A DNA stretch of 64,000 nt, taken from positions 1 through 64,000 of the forward strand of contig NZ_MKKE01000017.1 of the NCBI RefSeq assembly GCF_001942305.1. Direction: 5' to 3'. Below the pieces are notes generated by a model. It had not been told where the DNA came from. It saw only the letters and a program-made list of their open reading frames with translations, and did not search any database. The translations under genes and the position numbers were made by a program. This DNA comes from Saccharomonospora sp. CUA-673 (lineage in GTDB: Bacteria; Actinomycetota; Actinomycetes; Mycobacteriales; Pseudonocardiaceae). Positions within the stretch are counted from its first letter, which is position 1. Every line of letters begins with the position of its first letter. Positions 32,416 to 40,883 of the stretch are shown here, piece after piece.

Positions 32416-34389
32416 ATGACCGAATCGACGACCGAACCGACGATTGCCGAAACCCTCACCGACATCTGGGCCGACCTGCTCGGCCTCGAACCGTCCGACA
32501 TTCCGCAGGACACGGGATTCCTCAATCTCGGCGGGGATTCCGTGCTCGCGGTACGGATGTCCGCGCTGGTACGCCGCAAGCTCGGCGTCGCGCTGGCGCT
32601 GTCGGACGTGCGGGTGGAAACGACACTCGCGGAGCTGACCGAGCTCGTACAGCGCCGCCGCACCGGCGCCGACGACGACCGCGGCGTCCCCGTCGACGTC
32701 GCCCGCAGGGCCGACCCCACGGCACCGTTCCCACTACTTCCGTTGCAGCAGGGCTACTTCGTCGGCCAGCAGGACGGCTGGGAACTGTCGTACTCGTCGG
32801 CGCATCACTATGTCGACATCGGACTCGACGACGTCGACGGGGACGAGGCGGCCGAGGCTCTGCAGGACGCTCTCGCCCGGCTCGTGCGGCACCAGCCGAC
32901 GTTGCGCGCGAGGGTCCTGCCGGACGGAATGCAGCGCATCCTCGCCGAGGACGACCCCGGTGCGGTGCCGCACCTCGAGGTCCTCGACCTGCGGGATTCG
33001 GAGGACGCCGAGATCGACGACGTGCTCGCCGACGTCCGCGGCCGGATGTCGGTGACCGGCCCCAACCCGGTCGACGGGCCCGGCGTCGCGATGTGTCTCA
33101 CGTTGCTTCCCGACGACCGGGCTCGCCTGCACGCAGCCGTCAGCCTGCTGATCATCGACGGCTGGTCGTCGAACGTGTTCTATCGCGATCTGTTCACGCT
33201 CGTCGCGGACTGGAATGCAATGCTGCCACCACTGGAGATCGACTACGGCGACTACGTGACCGCGGTGTCGGGCCTGCCCGACACCGACGCGTGGGAGTCC
33301 GACCGCGACTGGTGGTTCGACCGGCTCGACGACTTCCCCCGACCGCCCGCACTTCCGCTACAGGCCGACCCGCGCGAGGTGCGGCCCGCGCTGATGGGCA
33401 CCCGCCAGGTCACCATCGACCCCGGCACGTGGGCCGCGGTGCGCGAGCAGTGCGCAGCGCACGGCGTGACGCCGTCGGCGGCCATGTTCACCGCGTACGC
33501 CGTCGTGCTCGCCCGCAGGGCGGGTCACCGGCGAATGTTGCTGAACTCGCTCCAGCTCAACCGCCTGCCCTTGCATCCGGACGTCCATCGTATCGTCGGC
33601 GCGTTCGCCTCGACGATGCTGATCCCGGTCGACCTCGCGGAGGGTGCCGAGTTCGGGGCGCTGGCCGCGGCCTGTCAGCGCAGCTTCAGCGAGTCCGCCG
33701 CGCACAACCTGATCAGCGGTGTCGAGGTCGCCCGTGAGTTGGGCCGCCGCCGCGGGACGCACCGGCCGGTGGCGCCCATCGTGTTCCAGAGCACCCTCGG
33801 CATGGACGCGGCGATGGGCGAACAGGTGCCGCAGACCGCGGGCCCACTCGGCCGCATCGACATGGCCGATCACGACCAGCAACTGCGAACCCCGCAGGTG
33901 GCACTCGAGGTGCGCATGTTCGAACTGCGCGACGAGATGTTCCTGGTGTTCTCGTTGGTCGACGAACTCTTCGAACGGTCCATGGTCGACGCGATGTTCG
34001 ACGAACTCGCCGCGATGGCCCGGAGTCTCGCCGACCCGAACACCTGGTCATCCACGGTCGATCTCCCTGCCGAGGTCGAGGCGGACCCCTCGGGCGATAC
34101 CGCGCGGGTGGGGGTGTACGAACAGCAGGACGCGGGCGACGAGCCAGGGCCTCCTCGCGGGGACGCGGAGCAGGCGATCGCCGCAGTCTGGGAGTCGACA
34201 CTGGACGTCAGTGACATCGACCGGGCCACCGACTTCTTCGCGCTCGGCGGGGATTCTCTGCTCGCGGTACGCGTGCTGGCCGTTCTGGCGAAACAACACG
34301 GGATCAACGCCCGCGTGCGGGACTTCCTCGACGCGCCCACCGTGGCCGGGCTGGCCAGGGCGGCCCGGCCGGACACGGTGGACGTCTGA
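32416..34389 (+). CDS. NRPS: PCP - degenerate Cy domain - PCP, no adenylation domain
   Basis: 657 residues. PCP1 (Ser42 in LGGDSVLAV), then a condensation/cyclization-type domain (about 103-560; FPLLPLQQGYFVGQ, later VGAFASTMLIPVDL and VFQSTLGMD), then PCP2 (Ser about 613 in LGGDSLLAV). In the Cy signature DxxxxD the first Asp is Ser (S243-LLII-D248), so cyclization activity is doubtful; it may only condense, or be structural. It has no A domain, so both carriers must be loaded in trans, probably by the Cys-type A domain of the first NRPS. PCP1 or PCP2 can supply the acceptor that the PKS Cy-TE protein lacks. It starts 3 nt after the methyltransferase stop. Confidence 0.82.
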   Translation: MTESTTEPTIAETLTDIWADLLGLEPSDIPQDTGFLNLGGDSVLAVRMSALVRRKLGVALALSDVRVETTLAELTELVQRRRTGADDDRGVPVDVARRADPTAPFPLLPLQQGYFVGQQDGWELSYSSAHHYVDIGLDDVDGDEAAEALQDALARLVRHQPTLRARVLPDGMQRILAEDDPGAVPHLEVLDLRDSEDAEIDDVLADVRGRMSVTGPNPVDGPGVAMCLTLLPDDRARLHAAVSLLIIDGWSSNVFYRDLFTLVADWNAMLPPLEIDYGDYVTAVSGLPDTDAWESDRDWWFDRLDDFPRPPALPLQADPREVRPALMGTRQVTIDPGTWAAVREQCAAHGVTPSAAMFTAYAVVLARRAGHRRMLLNSLQLNRLPLHPDVHRIVGAFASTMLIPVDLAEGAEFGALAAACQRSFSESAAHNLISGVEVARELGRRRGTHRPVAPIVFQSTLGMDAAMGEQVPQTAGPLGRIDMADHDQQLRTPQVALEVRMFELRDEMFLVFSLVDELFERSMVDAMFDELAAMARSLADPNTWSSTVDLPAEVEADPSGDTARVGVYEQQDAGDEPGPPRGDAEQAIAAVWESTLDVSDIDRATDFFALGGDSLLAVRVLAVLAKQHGINARVRDFLDAPTVAGLARAARPDTVDV

Positions 34390-34402
34390 GTCGCTCGTGT
34401 CT

Positions 34403-35320
34403 TCAGCTCTGCAGCGAGGCGCGGAACATGCCCTGCTCCAGCCAGACCGCGGCGCGCACACCGTCCGCCGCGGCCTGGCTGACCAGGGTGAGTGCGTCCG
34501 GGAGCGCAGGCAGCCGGGCCATGTCACCCGCGGCGGACACGCCCGGGACCGTCGTGGCCTGGAACTCGTCCACCCGCACGCTGCCGTCGTCGAACATCTC
34601 GCAGCCCAGCTGCTGCGCGAGCGGAGAACGCTGCCGGGTGGGCGCACGGTGGAACATGGCCTGCCGCTCCAGGACCGAACCGTCAGCGAAGTGCAGGACC
34701 AGCCCGTCGAGTTCGCCGGTGACCTTCGTCAGCGCTTCGGTGCGGATCTCGACCCCGTGGGCCTCCAGCCGGTCCGTGACCTCGGTGGGCAACTCGTGCG
34801 GCCCGTCGGTGACCACGACGACGTCATCGCTGTAGCGGTCGCCGACGTACAGAGCCAGCATCACCTGCGGAACGTCGCGCCCCAACACGGCGAGGGTCTT
34901 GCCGGTGGTCTCGTAGCCGTGACAGAAGGGGCAGTGGAAGACGCTGCTACCGAACCGCTCCCGCACCCCTGGGACATCGAAGGGCTCGTCGACGAGGCCG
35001 GTCGCGAGGATCAACCGCCGCGCCTTCGCGACCGAACCGTCGTCGAACGTCACGGTGAACTCGTCGATGGCCCCTGCGACGTCGGAGACCTGCGCGCTGC
35101 GCCGCTCCACCCCCGGGTACCCGGCGAGTTCGTCGCGGCCGAGCGCCAACATGTCGTGCGGGGAGAACCCGTCGCGGCTGAGGTACATGTGCATCTCGTC
35201 GGCGGGAGCGTTACGCACCTCGCCACCGTCGACGACGAGCACCTGCCTGCGTTGCCTGCCGAGCACCAGCGCCGCGCTCAGCCCCGCGGGCCCGCCGCCG
35301 ATCACGATCACGTCGTACAC
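34403..35320 (-). CDS. Thioredoxin reductase-like FAD/NAD(P)-dependent oxidoreductase
   Basis: About 305 residues. FAD site VIVIGGGPAGLSAALVLGRQ, a redox-active CPFC disulfide in FHCPFCHGYE, an NADPH region and the C-terminal GVSAAGDMARLPALPD. It belongs to the TrxB-like family, which also contains disulfide-forming oxidases of dithiolopyrrolone and gliotoxin pathways. GTG 35320 is chosen because AGAGGAG lies 5 nt upstream. It is divergent from the saccharopine-dehydrogenase-like gene and shares a Zur-like box with it, so a role in maturation or thiol handling of the metallophore is likely but inferred. Confidence 0.78.
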   Translation of the reverse strand: MYDVIVIGGGPAGLSAALVLGRQRRQVLVVDGGEVRNAPADEMHMYLSRDGFSPHDMLALGRDELAGYPGVERRSAQVSDVAGAIDEFTVTFDDGSVAKARRLILATGLVDEPFDVPGVRERFGSSVFHCPFCHGYETTGKTLAVLGRDVPQVMLALYVGDRYSDDVVVVTDGPHELPTEVTDRLEAHGVEIRTEALTKVTGELDGLVLHFADGSVLERQAMFHRAPTRQRSPLAQQLGCEMFDDGSVRVDEFQATTVPGVSAAGDMARLPALPDALTLVSQAAADGVRAAVWLEQGMFRASLQS

Positions 35321-35345
35321 GCACACTCCTCTGGTGGGGTATTGG

Positions 35346-35366
35346 TGAAAACGATTATCGTTGCTA
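35346..35366. promoter_or_regulatory. Second Zur-like box in the divergent promoter
   Basis: TGAAAACGATTATCGTTGCT containing the perfect 13-bp dyad AACGAT-T-ATCGTT (35350-35362). It lies 26 bp upstream of the oxidoreductase start and 23 bp upstream of the saccharopine-dehydrogenase-like start, placed to control both. The core matches the box at 14593-14615. Confidence 0.62.
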
Positions 35367-35388
35367 TCCAAAGCGAAGGAAAGGGGCT

Positions 35389-36413
35389 ATGAGAAGTCCT
35401 CGGATCGCCGTTCTCGGCGGCCACGGCGCGGTGGGCCGAATCGCCTCGACCCGCCTGGCCCGCCTTCCCGCGCCCGCGTCCGGGTGGGCGGGCGCGACCC
35501 GGCGCGCGCGGAGCCGATCCCGGGCGTGGAGACATCCACTGTGGACCTGTCGGACGCGGGATCGCTGGCCGCGTTCTGCGCGGGCGCCGATGTGGTCCTG
35601 AACTGCGCAGGTCCGTCGTACCGGGTACTCGACACCGTCGCGCGCGCAGCGCTCGAGGCCGGAGCCGCGTACGTGGACGTCGCGGGCGACGTGCCCGCCC
35701 ATCGCGCGCTCGGCGAAAGTTCCGGGATCGCCGTGTTCTCCGCCGGCGCCATGCCGGGGCTGACGGGACTGCTCCCCCGCCTGGTCACCACCTCCGGCGT
35801 CGAGGTCGAGGTCCACGTCGGTGGCGCCGTTCCCATACCGCCGACGTCGGCTGCCGACATCCTCCTCGCCCGCGGACCGGACTTCGGGGAGCCGGGAGCG
35901 CTGTGGCGGGACGGAGTGGTCGCGCGACACGCGCTGCCCCCTCGCAGACGGGTGACCGTGCCGGGGTTCCCGGGCACGGTGGATGCCATGCCGTTCCTTC
36001 CCGTCGAGGGGATCCGACTCGCGGAGGAGCTGCGCCCTGCCCGGCTGACGTTCCGCTCCGTCTACGTATCGGAGGCGATCCCCACAGCGCTGGCGATGGC
36101 GTGGGCGGACGATCCGGAGTTCCTCGCCGAGCACACCGCGGCGCTGACGGCCGCCGCCGAGGCAGACCTGCGCACCCACGAGGCGTTCTACGTACTGACC
36201 GCACGCGCCGGCGACGCGGCGGTCACCCTGCGCGCTGCCGATCCGTACCGCCTCAGCGGTGTCGTCGCCGCACTGGTGGTACGTGCCGTGCTCGACGAGA
36301 ACGTCGAGCACGGCACGCATTTCGCCGATCAGGTCCTCGACGCCAGGACCACCGCCGAAGCCCTCCGCCGCGACCCGCTGGTGGACACCGTCACCTTCGA
36401 AGGGATCCCATGA
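35389..36413 (+). CDS. Saccharopine dehydrogenase-like NAD(P)-binding protein (frameshifted)
   Basis: About 342 residues after restoring one base near 35467. N-terminal Rossmann motif VLGGHGAVGRIASTRLARL, then VRVGGRDPARAEPIPGVE, DVVLNCAGPSYRVLDTVARAALEAGAAYVDVAGD, characteristic of the saccharopine dehydrogenase-like family, which reduces or forms imine/secondary amine bonds. In yersiniabactin and pyochelin pathways a thiazolinyl imide reductase reduces one ring; that role could be filled by this protein, although the known enzymes are of a different family. A GGAAAGGGG site precedes ATG 35389. Its stop overlaps the next methyltransferase as ATGA. Confidence 0.72.
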
Positions 36414-37132
36414 ACGACGAGTACTCCGAGTCCGCCGAGTTCATCGACCTGCTCATCGAACCGTTCTGGACGATGCTGCGTCCCGTGCTCACCGAGGTTC
36501 TCTCCGCGGCCTCCCCGACAACCGCGGTCGACCTCGGCGCGGGAAGTGGCCACGGCACCCTGCTGCTCGCGCACACGTTGCCCGGTGCCGACGTGGTCGC
36601 CGTCGAGCCGTCGCAGGGGCTGCGCAGCGCCCTGTTGGCGCGCGTGCACGGCGACGGGGACCTGCGCACGCGCGTCACCGTCCTGCCGTCGTCGTTCCCC
36701 GACGTCGAGTTGCCGGAGCGGTTCTCCGCGTTCATCGCGATGAACGTGCTCGGTCACTTCGACACCGCGCAGCGGGACGTGTTGTGGTCGCTGCTGGCCG
36801 AGCGCCTGGACCGCGGCGGTGTCGCGGTGGTGAACCTGCAACCGCCTGCCGAACCCGTGTCCGTCCCCGAGTCCGTCGCCTCGACGACCCGGGTGGGCAG
36901 GCTGACCTACGAATGCCGCGCCACAGCGGAACCGACCGGCGACGGGACGCTGACGTGGTTCATGACCTACCGCACGCTCGACGGTGACACCCAACTCGAC
37001 GAGCGCACCGTGAGCTACCGGTGGCACCTCGTCGACGCCGACGGCCTGCGAGCCGAAACCGCCGCACACAGCTTGGCTCTCGCACCGGTGGGCGACCCGG
37101 AACTCGGCGTGTACACGATCACCCACACCTGA
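36410..37132 (+). CDS. Class I SAM-dependent methyltransferase
   Basis: 240 residues. SAM motif I VDLGAGSGHGTLLLAHTLPGADVVAVEPS, then FIAMNVLGHFDTAQRDVLWSLLAERLDRGG, typical of small-molecule methyltransferases. The start is fixed by an ATGA overlap with the preceding gene, which places it in the same Zur-box-controlled transcript. It is the third methyltransferase of the locus. Target unknown. Confidence 0.8.
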   Translation: MNDEYSESAEFIDLLIEPFWTMLRPVLTEVLSAASPTTAVDLGAGSGHGTLLLAHTLPGADVVAVEPSQGLRSALLARVHGDGDLRTRVTVLPSSFPDVELPERFSAFIAMNVLGHFDTAQRDVLWSLLAERLDRGGVAVVNLQPPAEPVSVPESVASTTRVGRLTYECRATAEPTGDGTLTWFMTYRTLDGDTQLDERTVSYRWHLVDADGLRAETAAHSLALAPVGDPELGVYTITHT

Positions 37133-37146
37133 GCGCGTGACCGGAG

Positions 37147-39147
37147 TCAGGCGTCGTAGTCGACCGCGACCGACGGGGTGGTCGGCCGGGACTGGCAGGT
37201 CAGCACGTGGCCGGCCTCGACGTCGGCCGAGGACAGGGCGAAGTTCTGCTCCATCTGAACCGAGCCCGTCCGCACCGTCGCCGTGCAGGTGCCGCAGGCA
37301 CCGCCGAGGCACGCGTACGGCGCGTCCAGCCCGGCTTTCAGCGCGGCATCGAGGACGGTGTCCCCGGCCCGCAGCGACACCTCGTGCCGCCGGCCGCGCA
37401 GCTGCACCGACACCTCCGCGGACATGGAGTCGTCCGAGACCGCGGGCTGCCGGTAGCCGTGGAAGAGCTCGACATGAACGAGGTCCGGCTCGGCACCGCG
37501 GTCGAGGAGCAGGTCGCGCAGGTCGGTCGCCATCTCGACCGGACCGCACAGAAACCACGCGTCCACGGTGCCCACCGGCAGGTCGGAGCCGAGCCACCGG
37601 TCGAGCTTCTCGCGGTCGACGTGACCGCGCAGGTGCGCCGGGTGCCGCGGGTCGCGGGAGCGCACGTGGACGATCCGGAGCCGGTCGGCGTAGCGCGCCT
37701 CCAGCTCGTCCAGTTCGGCGCGGAACATCGTGCTGTCGGCGTCGCGGTTGCCGTAGATCAGGGTGCAGCGGCTCTCGGTCTCGACGGCGAGGGTCGTTCG
37801 CAGGATCGACAGGATCGGGGTGATCCCGCTGCCCGCGGCGATCGCCGCATAGGTCTTGCGCGCGAGCGGATCGAGTGGCGTGCCGAACGAACCGGTCGCG
37901 TCATCAGCTCGAGCGTGTCCCCCGCGCGGAGCCGCTCCCTCGCGAAGGTGGAGAAGACGCCGTCGGGGATGTGCTTCACGGCGATCTCCAAGCTGCCGGA
38001 GGTCGCCGCGGAACAGATGGAGTAGGTGCGGCGCACCCCTTCACCGCCGAGGTCGGTGCGGACCGTGACGTGCTGCCCGGGTTCGAAGGCGAACTTCTCG
38101 CGCAGCCGGTCCGGTACATGGAAGCGGATCAGCACACTGTCGTCGGTCAGCCGATCCACGCCGGCGACCGGTACCGGGTGGAACTCCGCCGCCGGCGCCG
38201 AGGACCGCTTCGGCACGCGCACCGGAAGCAGCGGGCCCAGCTTGCCGTTCAACCGCTTCCACTCGCGGTACTCGTCGGCGTCCAACTGCCGGCCGAACAC
38301 CGTGCCGATCGCGGCGTCCCGTTCGAGGTAGGCCTCCTCGTTGTGCCGCCAGGCCGCGACGTAGCGGTGGAACGGGATCGACGGGTGCAGGTGGTGCACG
38401 AGGTGGTAGTTCTGCGACAGCAGCAGCGGCGTGAGGATCCACTCGGAGCCGACGCGGTTGCGGGTGGCGCGGTAGCGGTTGTCCCGCTGGGTTCCTTCGA
38501 GGCCGTGGTGGGGCAGCCAGTCGAACCACCAGGCCAGGACGAACATGGCTACCCGCTCGGGGATCAGGTAGACCACCGCCAGGGTCCACAGGTGCCCGGT
38601 CAGCGCGCACGCGACGATCACGGTGACACTCGCGACCATCAGCAGTGCCGTCTCCACCAGCTCGGCCCGGGGACGGCGTTTCGCGTTGCGCACCAGGAAC
38701 GTCAGGTACGGAACGTCCATCAGCGGGAACCGGAAGAGGACCTGCCACCAGGGCGAACCGGTGACGAAGTGGTCGGGGTCGTTGTCGTGGTCGTTGGTGT
38801 TGCGGTGGTGCTCGATGTGGATGAACGCGAAGGACTTGAACGAGATCAGCGACGACACGAAGAGCATCGCGACCCGGCCGAAGGCCACGTTGACCCAGCG
38901 GTGCGTGCTGATCGAGTAGTGCGCCGCGTCGTGCAACACGGTGAACAGTACGAAGATCGCGGTCGCGCTGAGCAGGATCGTCAGCGGCGCCGCGAGCACG
39001 CCGCCCAACACGGCCCACGTCGAGAAGGCGAAGAGTGCGAGGCTCCGCAGAAGATCGCCACGATGGGCCACGAGATCGTCGGAACCTTCTCGCCCGGGTC
39101 GGGGAGCGCGTGACGAGCGGCGGCGCGGTGCTCCGTGGTTGCGGCAT
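37147..39147 (-). CDS. Fatty-acid desaturase fused to a ferredoxin-type reductase (frameshifted twice)
   Basis: About 660 residues once indels near 37895 and 39055 are repaired. The N-terminal membrane desaturase carries the three His boxes (HDAAH, HIEHH, HLVHHLHP). A flavodoxin-reductase domain follows (RRTYSICSAA, then in the next frame TGSFGTPLDPLARKTY, LIYGNRD, WFLCGPVEM). The C-terminal plant-type [2Fe-2S] domain has ACLGGACGTC and VLTCQS. Mycobacteria usually encode the desaturase and its reductase separately, so this is a self-sufficient fusion. The start is uncertain: the N-terminal frame PDPGEKVPTISWPIVAIFCG has no start codon, and ATG 39147 is the nearest candidate. It is probably co-transcribed with the PucR regulator upstream. 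Confidence 0.75.
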
Positions 39148-39226
39148 AGCCGGGAAGGTACGAACCGGGGACGCGGGCCCGCGAGGGGTGCCGAGCCCAT
39201 GCCCGTGTGCGGGCAGCACATGGAGC

Positions 39227-40495
39227 TCAGGCCTGGTCCGGCACCGGGGCGAGCACGACCGGGCCGAGCATCTGGGCCAGGCGCAGGGCGGCGTGCAGTT
39301 CGGCGACCCGTTGGTTCGCCGGGCGGCCGCGTCGTTCCTCGGCGCGCCGCACGCGCTGCAGCACGGTGTTGCGGTGCACCCCCAGTGTCTCGGCTGCCGC
39401 GGCCAGTCCGCCCTGCGCGTCGAGGACCGCGAGCAGGGCGCGTCGCTCCTCGTCCTCGCGCCGCCCGGTGACGGCGAGGTCGCCGAGTTCGGCGGCGACG
39501 AACGACCGGGCCAGGTCGAGGTCGCCACTCATGGTGTCCACGAGTGCGATGTCGGCGTACGGGGTGACCTGTGCGGGGCGCTCACCCAGTTCGACGATCC
39601 GCCGGCCGCGCTGGGCCTGGTCGTGGGTGTCGCGGAATCCGGCTGCGCCGTGGGCGGGCGTGCCGACGGTGACGCGGACGGGTTCGGGGAGCTGTCCGGC
39701 CAGGGGTGTGAGGTCGTTCGCGGTGACGTCGGGGGCGCCGGGTGTGGAGACCCAGCCCCAGAGTGCGCGGGCTCCGTCCGGGACGAGCAGCGGATGCGGC
39801 GAGCCGAGGTGGGCTCCGACGGTTGCGCCGGAACGGGTGAGGTCGACGTCGTCGCGGTCGGTCCAGCAGACGAAGCCGGTCTGCCATCCGGTGAGCCGGT
39901 GGGACAGAGTGCGCTCGGCGCTGCGCAGGTCGACCGGGTCGCCCGCGATCAACGCGCGCACCGCATCGGTCCGGGCGGCCCGGGCCCGGGTCTGGATGCG
40001 GTCGAGTTCGGCGACGTATTCGGTGGCGACCTCGCTGGAGACGCGGTCGATGTAGGCGAAGCCGTAGCGTTGCAGGCAGCCGAGGACCTCGACCGCGAGG
40101 CGCGCGTCGGGCACGAGGTCGGTGATGCCGGTCAGGACGCGTTCGGTGAAGTAGGCATGGCCCATGCGGTAGAAGCGGAGCATGACGTCGACGCTGTAGC
40201 CGCGGGCGGCCATGGCTCGGGCGTGTTCGAGTGCGGTGACGGGTGCTGCTGCGGCGCGCACGTCGATGCCGTGCCGCACCATCGACAGCGCCGCTTCGAG
40301 GTTGGACGAGCACGAGCCGAGGGTCAGGCCGCGGAGTTCGTCGTCGGCGCTGGCTTCGGGCACCCGTTCGACGATGTAGGCGAGCATGTCGTCGGCGTAC
40401 GCCGTCACGTCGCCCAGCAACGCGGCCGCGATCCGCCGCAGCTCGCCGACCACGTCCGCAGGAAGTTCCACCCCCTCCCCCGCACCAGCACCCAT
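39227..40495 (-). CDS. PucR/CdaR-family transcriptional regulator
   Basis: 422 residues. The C-terminal helix-turn-helix ALLAVLDAQGGLAAAAETLGVHRNTVLQRVRRAEE is the PucR C-terminal HTH, and the rest is the poorly conserved sensor and GGDEF-like region of the family. ATG 40495 begins an Ala/Gly-rich segment. It lies about 80 nt upstream of the desaturase fusion on the same strand and is the likely local regulator, perhaps of membrane-lipid desaturation. Confidence 0.82.
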   Translation of the reverse strand: MGAGAGEGVELPADVVGELRRIAAALLGDVTAYADDMLAYIVERVPEASADDELRGLTLGSCSSNLEAALSMVRHGIDVRAAAAPVTALEHARAMAARGYSVDVMLRFYRMGHAYFTERVLTGITDLVPDARLAVEVLGCLQRYGFAYIDRVSSEVATEYVAELDRIQTRARAARTDAVRALIAGDPVDLRSAERTLSHRLTGWQTGFVCWTDRDDVDLTRSGATVGAHLGSPHPLLVPDGARALWGWVSTPGAPDVTANDLTPLAGQLPEPVRVTVGTPAHGAAGFRDTHDQAQRGRRIVELGERPAQVTPYADIALVDTMSGDLDLARSFVAAELGDLAVTGRREDEERRALLAVLDAQGGLAAAAETLGVHRNTVLQRVRRAEERRGRPANQRVAELHAALRLAQMLGPVVLAPVPDQA

Positions 40496-40552
40496 AGCCG
40501 GATCCTAAAACCCCCGCACCACAACCCACCCTCCCGACACTGACCGCAACCC

Positions 40553-40640
40553 CAAGGTGCGAAACGCAGACCTCGACGCACGGAACGAAACCGACAAGGT
40601 ACGGAACCAAGCCGTCGAGATCCGGAACGCACACTCGAAA
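40553..40640. repeat. Degenerate repeats of about 21 bp
   Basis: Four units of 20-22 bp built around AAGGTRCGGAACC..GNC.TCG, covering AAGGTGCGAAACGCAG, ACGCACGGAACGAAAC, AAGGTACGGAACCAAG and AGATCCGGAACGCACA. The period equals that of the array at 7011-7094, though the sequence differs. Confidence 0.6.
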
Positions 40641-40750
40641 GCAAGCCAAAGCCGAGCCGAAGGCGAGGCAAGGCGCCCCCCCACCACCGGTCGCTGGTCC
40701 CCACCCAACGCCCCCATGCCGGCAAGGTGAGGAGCAAGCACCGTGGGGGC

Positions 40751-40769
40751 CTGGGGGCTCGGCCCCCAG
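40751..40769. terminator. GC-rich hairpin
   Basis: CTGGGGGC-TCG-GCCCCCAG, an 8-bp stem with a 3-nt loop. No T-run on either side, so it may be a stem that slows transcription rather than a full intrinsic terminator. Confidence 0.45.
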
Positions 40770-40790
40770 ACTCAATGGGCGAAACGCAAA

Positions 40791-40819
40791 AGGTCCGTGC
40801 CCTCCGCGGGCACGGACCT
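40791..40819 (-). terminator. Intrinsic terminator for minus-strand transcription
   Basis: 12-bp perfect stem AGGTCCGTGCCC / GGGCACGGACCT with a 5-nt loop. On the minus strand it is followed by a short T-run (TTTTGCG including the stem T). It is positioned just after the tRNA-like 3' end at 40828-40841, as expected for the terminator of a minus-strand tRNA gene. Confidence 0.65.
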
Positions 40820-40827
40820 CCGATGCG

Positions 40828-40841
40828 TGGACCTAGCGGGA
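40828..40841 (-). other. Possible tRNA 3'-end remnant / attachment-site half
   Basis: On the minus strand this reads TCCCGCTAGGTCCA: the 3' T-stem strand, acceptor stem and discriminator base of a tRNA-like molecule. The rest of the cloverleaf is absent, since the sequence to the right is not a T-loop/T-stem partner. A truncated tRNA end beside a terminator at the border of accessory DNA fits integration at a tRNA gene, or a chance match. Confidence 0.35.
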
Positions 40842-40883
40842 GGCTTGTCGAAACTTGCCCCGCCGCTGGCCCGCTTGAGTTTG

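Larger units (their letters stand above)
40496..40883. other. Intergenic region with repeats, hairpins and a tRNA-like remnant
   Basis: No gene is supported in this stretch of about 390 bp. From left to right it holds a 21-bp-period repeat (40553-40640), a GC-rich hairpin (40751-40769), a strong hairpin terminator (40791-40819) and a 14-bp tRNA-like 3' end (40828-40841). Content to the right of this point is clearly accessory. Confidence 0.6.
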
